Source: Orbilia blumenaviensis (Eukaryota; Ascomycota; Orbiliomycetes; Orbiliales; Orbiliaceae). From it: a stretch of DNA of 64,000 nt. Positions 62,357 to 64,000 of this stretch are shown here, piece after piece; the stretch's first letter is position 1; every line of letters starts with the position of its first letter. The stretch spans positions 124,001-188,000 of the forward strand of contig JAVHNS010000002.1 of the NCBI GenBank assembly GCA_036872755.1, in the 5' to 3' direction. Below the pieces are notes generated by a model. It saw nothing but the letters and a program-made list of their open reading frames with translations. It ran no database searches and was not told the origin of the DNA. Position numbers and translations under genes: made by a program.

Positions 62357-64000
62357 TCAGACGGTCTCCATATAACGCCTTGTTTCCCTGTAATCGAGAC
62401 GAAAGTGCATTTGTTAGCTTGCTTGTGCTCAAGGCTTATATCCCGCTGATACATCGTGGCTGTGTACATAGTAAGGGTCGATACATTACATGATCACAGC
62501 AGGTTTTCTTGGCTACTAGGCACGAGAGTTTGGAAAACTTGGCAAAGCCGAGGTGCGAACTTACCAATCTGTAACCGCTTCCTCCCATTGTCGACATTCA
62601 TGTTCTCTCGTCCCCCCAAAATGTTCAACAAACGCATCTCCTAGGACTTCTCGAGCAAGACTCCCTTCTTCCATGAATTTCGCTGTAGCAGCTTGTAGAG
62701 ATTTCGCCAATCTCTCACCACCAGTCGGTTGTGTCTTCCCAAGCGGCGGGATAGTAAGTTGCAATTTCTTCTCGATTCCTCGGTATCCGCATGCTAAGAT
62801 GGCAGCCAGCGCAAAATGCGGGTTACAATCAGCACCTGGCACCCGAACTTCAAGTCTCGTAGCCTTGGCGGATGCTGTCGGCGGGGTGATAAGTCGGATT
62901 GAAGCTGCCCGATGCTCCAAGCCCCAAGAAACTGTTACTGGGGCCCAAAAGTTTTCTACTAGGCGTTTGTACGAGTTAATGGTAGGAGCAAATAGCGGCA
63001 TGATATATGGTAAACCTTCAAGCACACCAGCGAGGAAATTCCGGCCAAGATCTGAAAGGTAGGCAACATCTGGGTACGGAGAGTTGGGGTCCTTTTCCTC
63101 CCGGGCAAAGAGATTCTTGCCAGACTCCTTATCAACAATCGAAATATGGAGGTGACCAGAGTTTCCAGGGAGGCCTTGTTTTGGCTTTGCCATAAAGCAA
63201 GGAGTGATTCCATTCTTTGCACCGAGCGCTTTAACAGTAAGCTTGAACAGAGACGCTCTATCTGCCATTTCCGCAACATCAGTGAATGCTAGTGCTGCCT
63301 CATACACACCAGGCCCTGATTCTGTATGCCACCCCTCAAGTGGTACTCTAAAGGCCTTGCAGGTATCGTAGACTCCATAGTAGTATTCCTGGAAGAGAAC
63401 CGGGCGGGTGAGGGAGTATCCGAACATCCCGGGTGTAATGGAAGGAATTGATTCTGGTTTCTCGGACCTGATATTATCTGGTGATGCGGAGAACTGGTAA
63501 AATTCATATTCCGCTGCAGGTTTGACATTTTCAGTAAGCTTGTAATATTCTCGCAGATGCAATTTACTCGTGCTACTGACCTCCAGCCATAGCACCCATG
63601 CCATCTTTCTCGAACTTTGCTAATGCAGACTTCAAGAGCCCCCTAGGGCAGGGCGCAATTGGTTCGTCGGTATCCGGGTCATAGAAACTAACCTTTCGAA
63701 GCTATCAGTCCTAAGAAGATACCAGGATATGTTTTTCCTATGACCCACCAAGAAGAAGGGAACGTTATTTTCCCATGGGATCCTTCGGAAGGTTTTAAGG
63801 TCGACCTTGGCGATTATATCGTGGTATCCGTTTTCCTGGTTAGATATTGATAATTCCTTGAAATATGTCTATTCTACATCAGTATATCCCCCATCAAAGA
63901 TATCAGGCATGACAGATCCTACTTGGTCATGCATGTCCCAGCCGAACACAACAGAGCAGAAGCCAAAGCCGGTCGTAATGATGCTCTTGAATTTGTCTAG
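62357..64000 (-). CDS. Glutamine-synthetase-family protein, 5' end beyond window (partial)
   Basis: ATP-dependent ammonia/amine ligase fold of the GS-I/FluG-like group. Exons (minus): 64000-63878 (cut by the window edge), 63835-63749, 63692-63581, 63513-62565 and 62387-62357, with frames matching across GT-AG introns. The first visible residues are LDKFKSIITTGFGF, then FGWDMHDQVG and FRRIPWENNVPFFLV (beta-grasp part). The catalytic part contains AEYEFYQF, NSGHLHISIVD, FAPTINSYKRLVENFWAP, SWGLEHRAASIRLI and RVPGADCNPHFALAAILACG. These are the ATP and glutamate-binding segments of the family. The C-terminus ends RRYMETV. It could be a small FluG-like or gamma-glutamyl ligase. Function as a true glutamine synthetase is not certain. 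Confidence 0.88.

Overview
This window looks like chromosomal DNA of a filamentous ascomycete (Pezizomycotina). Most protein genes are broken by short (about 50-110 bp) GT-AG introns with CTAAC/CTGAC-like branch sites. Intergenic spaces are 0.5-2.5 kb, and the gene set is typically fungal (Zn2Cys6 regulator, GH76 wall enzyme, Arg5,6 fusion, RID-like DNA methyltransferase, methylcitrate cycle enzymes). I cannot fix the class. No tRNA, rRNA or CRISPR was found. Exon coordinates were worked out by hand from splice signals and reading-frame continuity.

Left part (1-13 kb): an unrecognised Ser/Pro-rich protein (-), ribosomal protein L14 (+, 4 exons), an LtrA-type membrane protein (-, about 11 exons), an intronless cytochrome P450 (+) and a 65-residue hydrophobic three-exon protein with a lipidation-like N-terminus (+).

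Middle (13-31 kb): an NmrA/isoflavone-reductase-like protein (+) converges on mitochondrial 2-methylisocitrate lyase (-, 7 exons, the last of 8 nt). These are followed by a GPI-type GH76 mannosidase of the DFG5/DCW1 family (-), a synaptobrevin (+), the arginine biosynthetic Arg5,6 polyprotein (+) and an MFS transporter (+).

Right-middle (31-51.5 kb): a 1027-residue unrecognised protein with two KEN-box-like motifs (+), a RID-like cytosine methyltransferase whose linker carries tandem 18-residue repeats resembling SUMO-interacting motifs (-), a small secreted Ser/Thr-rich protein (+), an MSC7-like aldehyde dehydrogenase with a 7-nt microexon (+), a 450-bp inverted-repeat element with TA target duplication, methylcitrate synthase and 2-methylcitrate dehydratase in tandem (+), and an APC-family permease (-).

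Right part (51.5-64 kb): about 7.4 kb with no gene I can support, then a PRO1/ADV-1-like Zn2Cys6 regulator (+) and a glutamine-synthetase-family protein (-) cut by the window edge.

Three methylcitrate-cycle enzymes (propionyl-CoA detoxification: synthase, dehydratase, lyase) lie within 35 kb, two of them adjacent. This is the clearest functional theme. The most unusual single gene is the methyltransferase.
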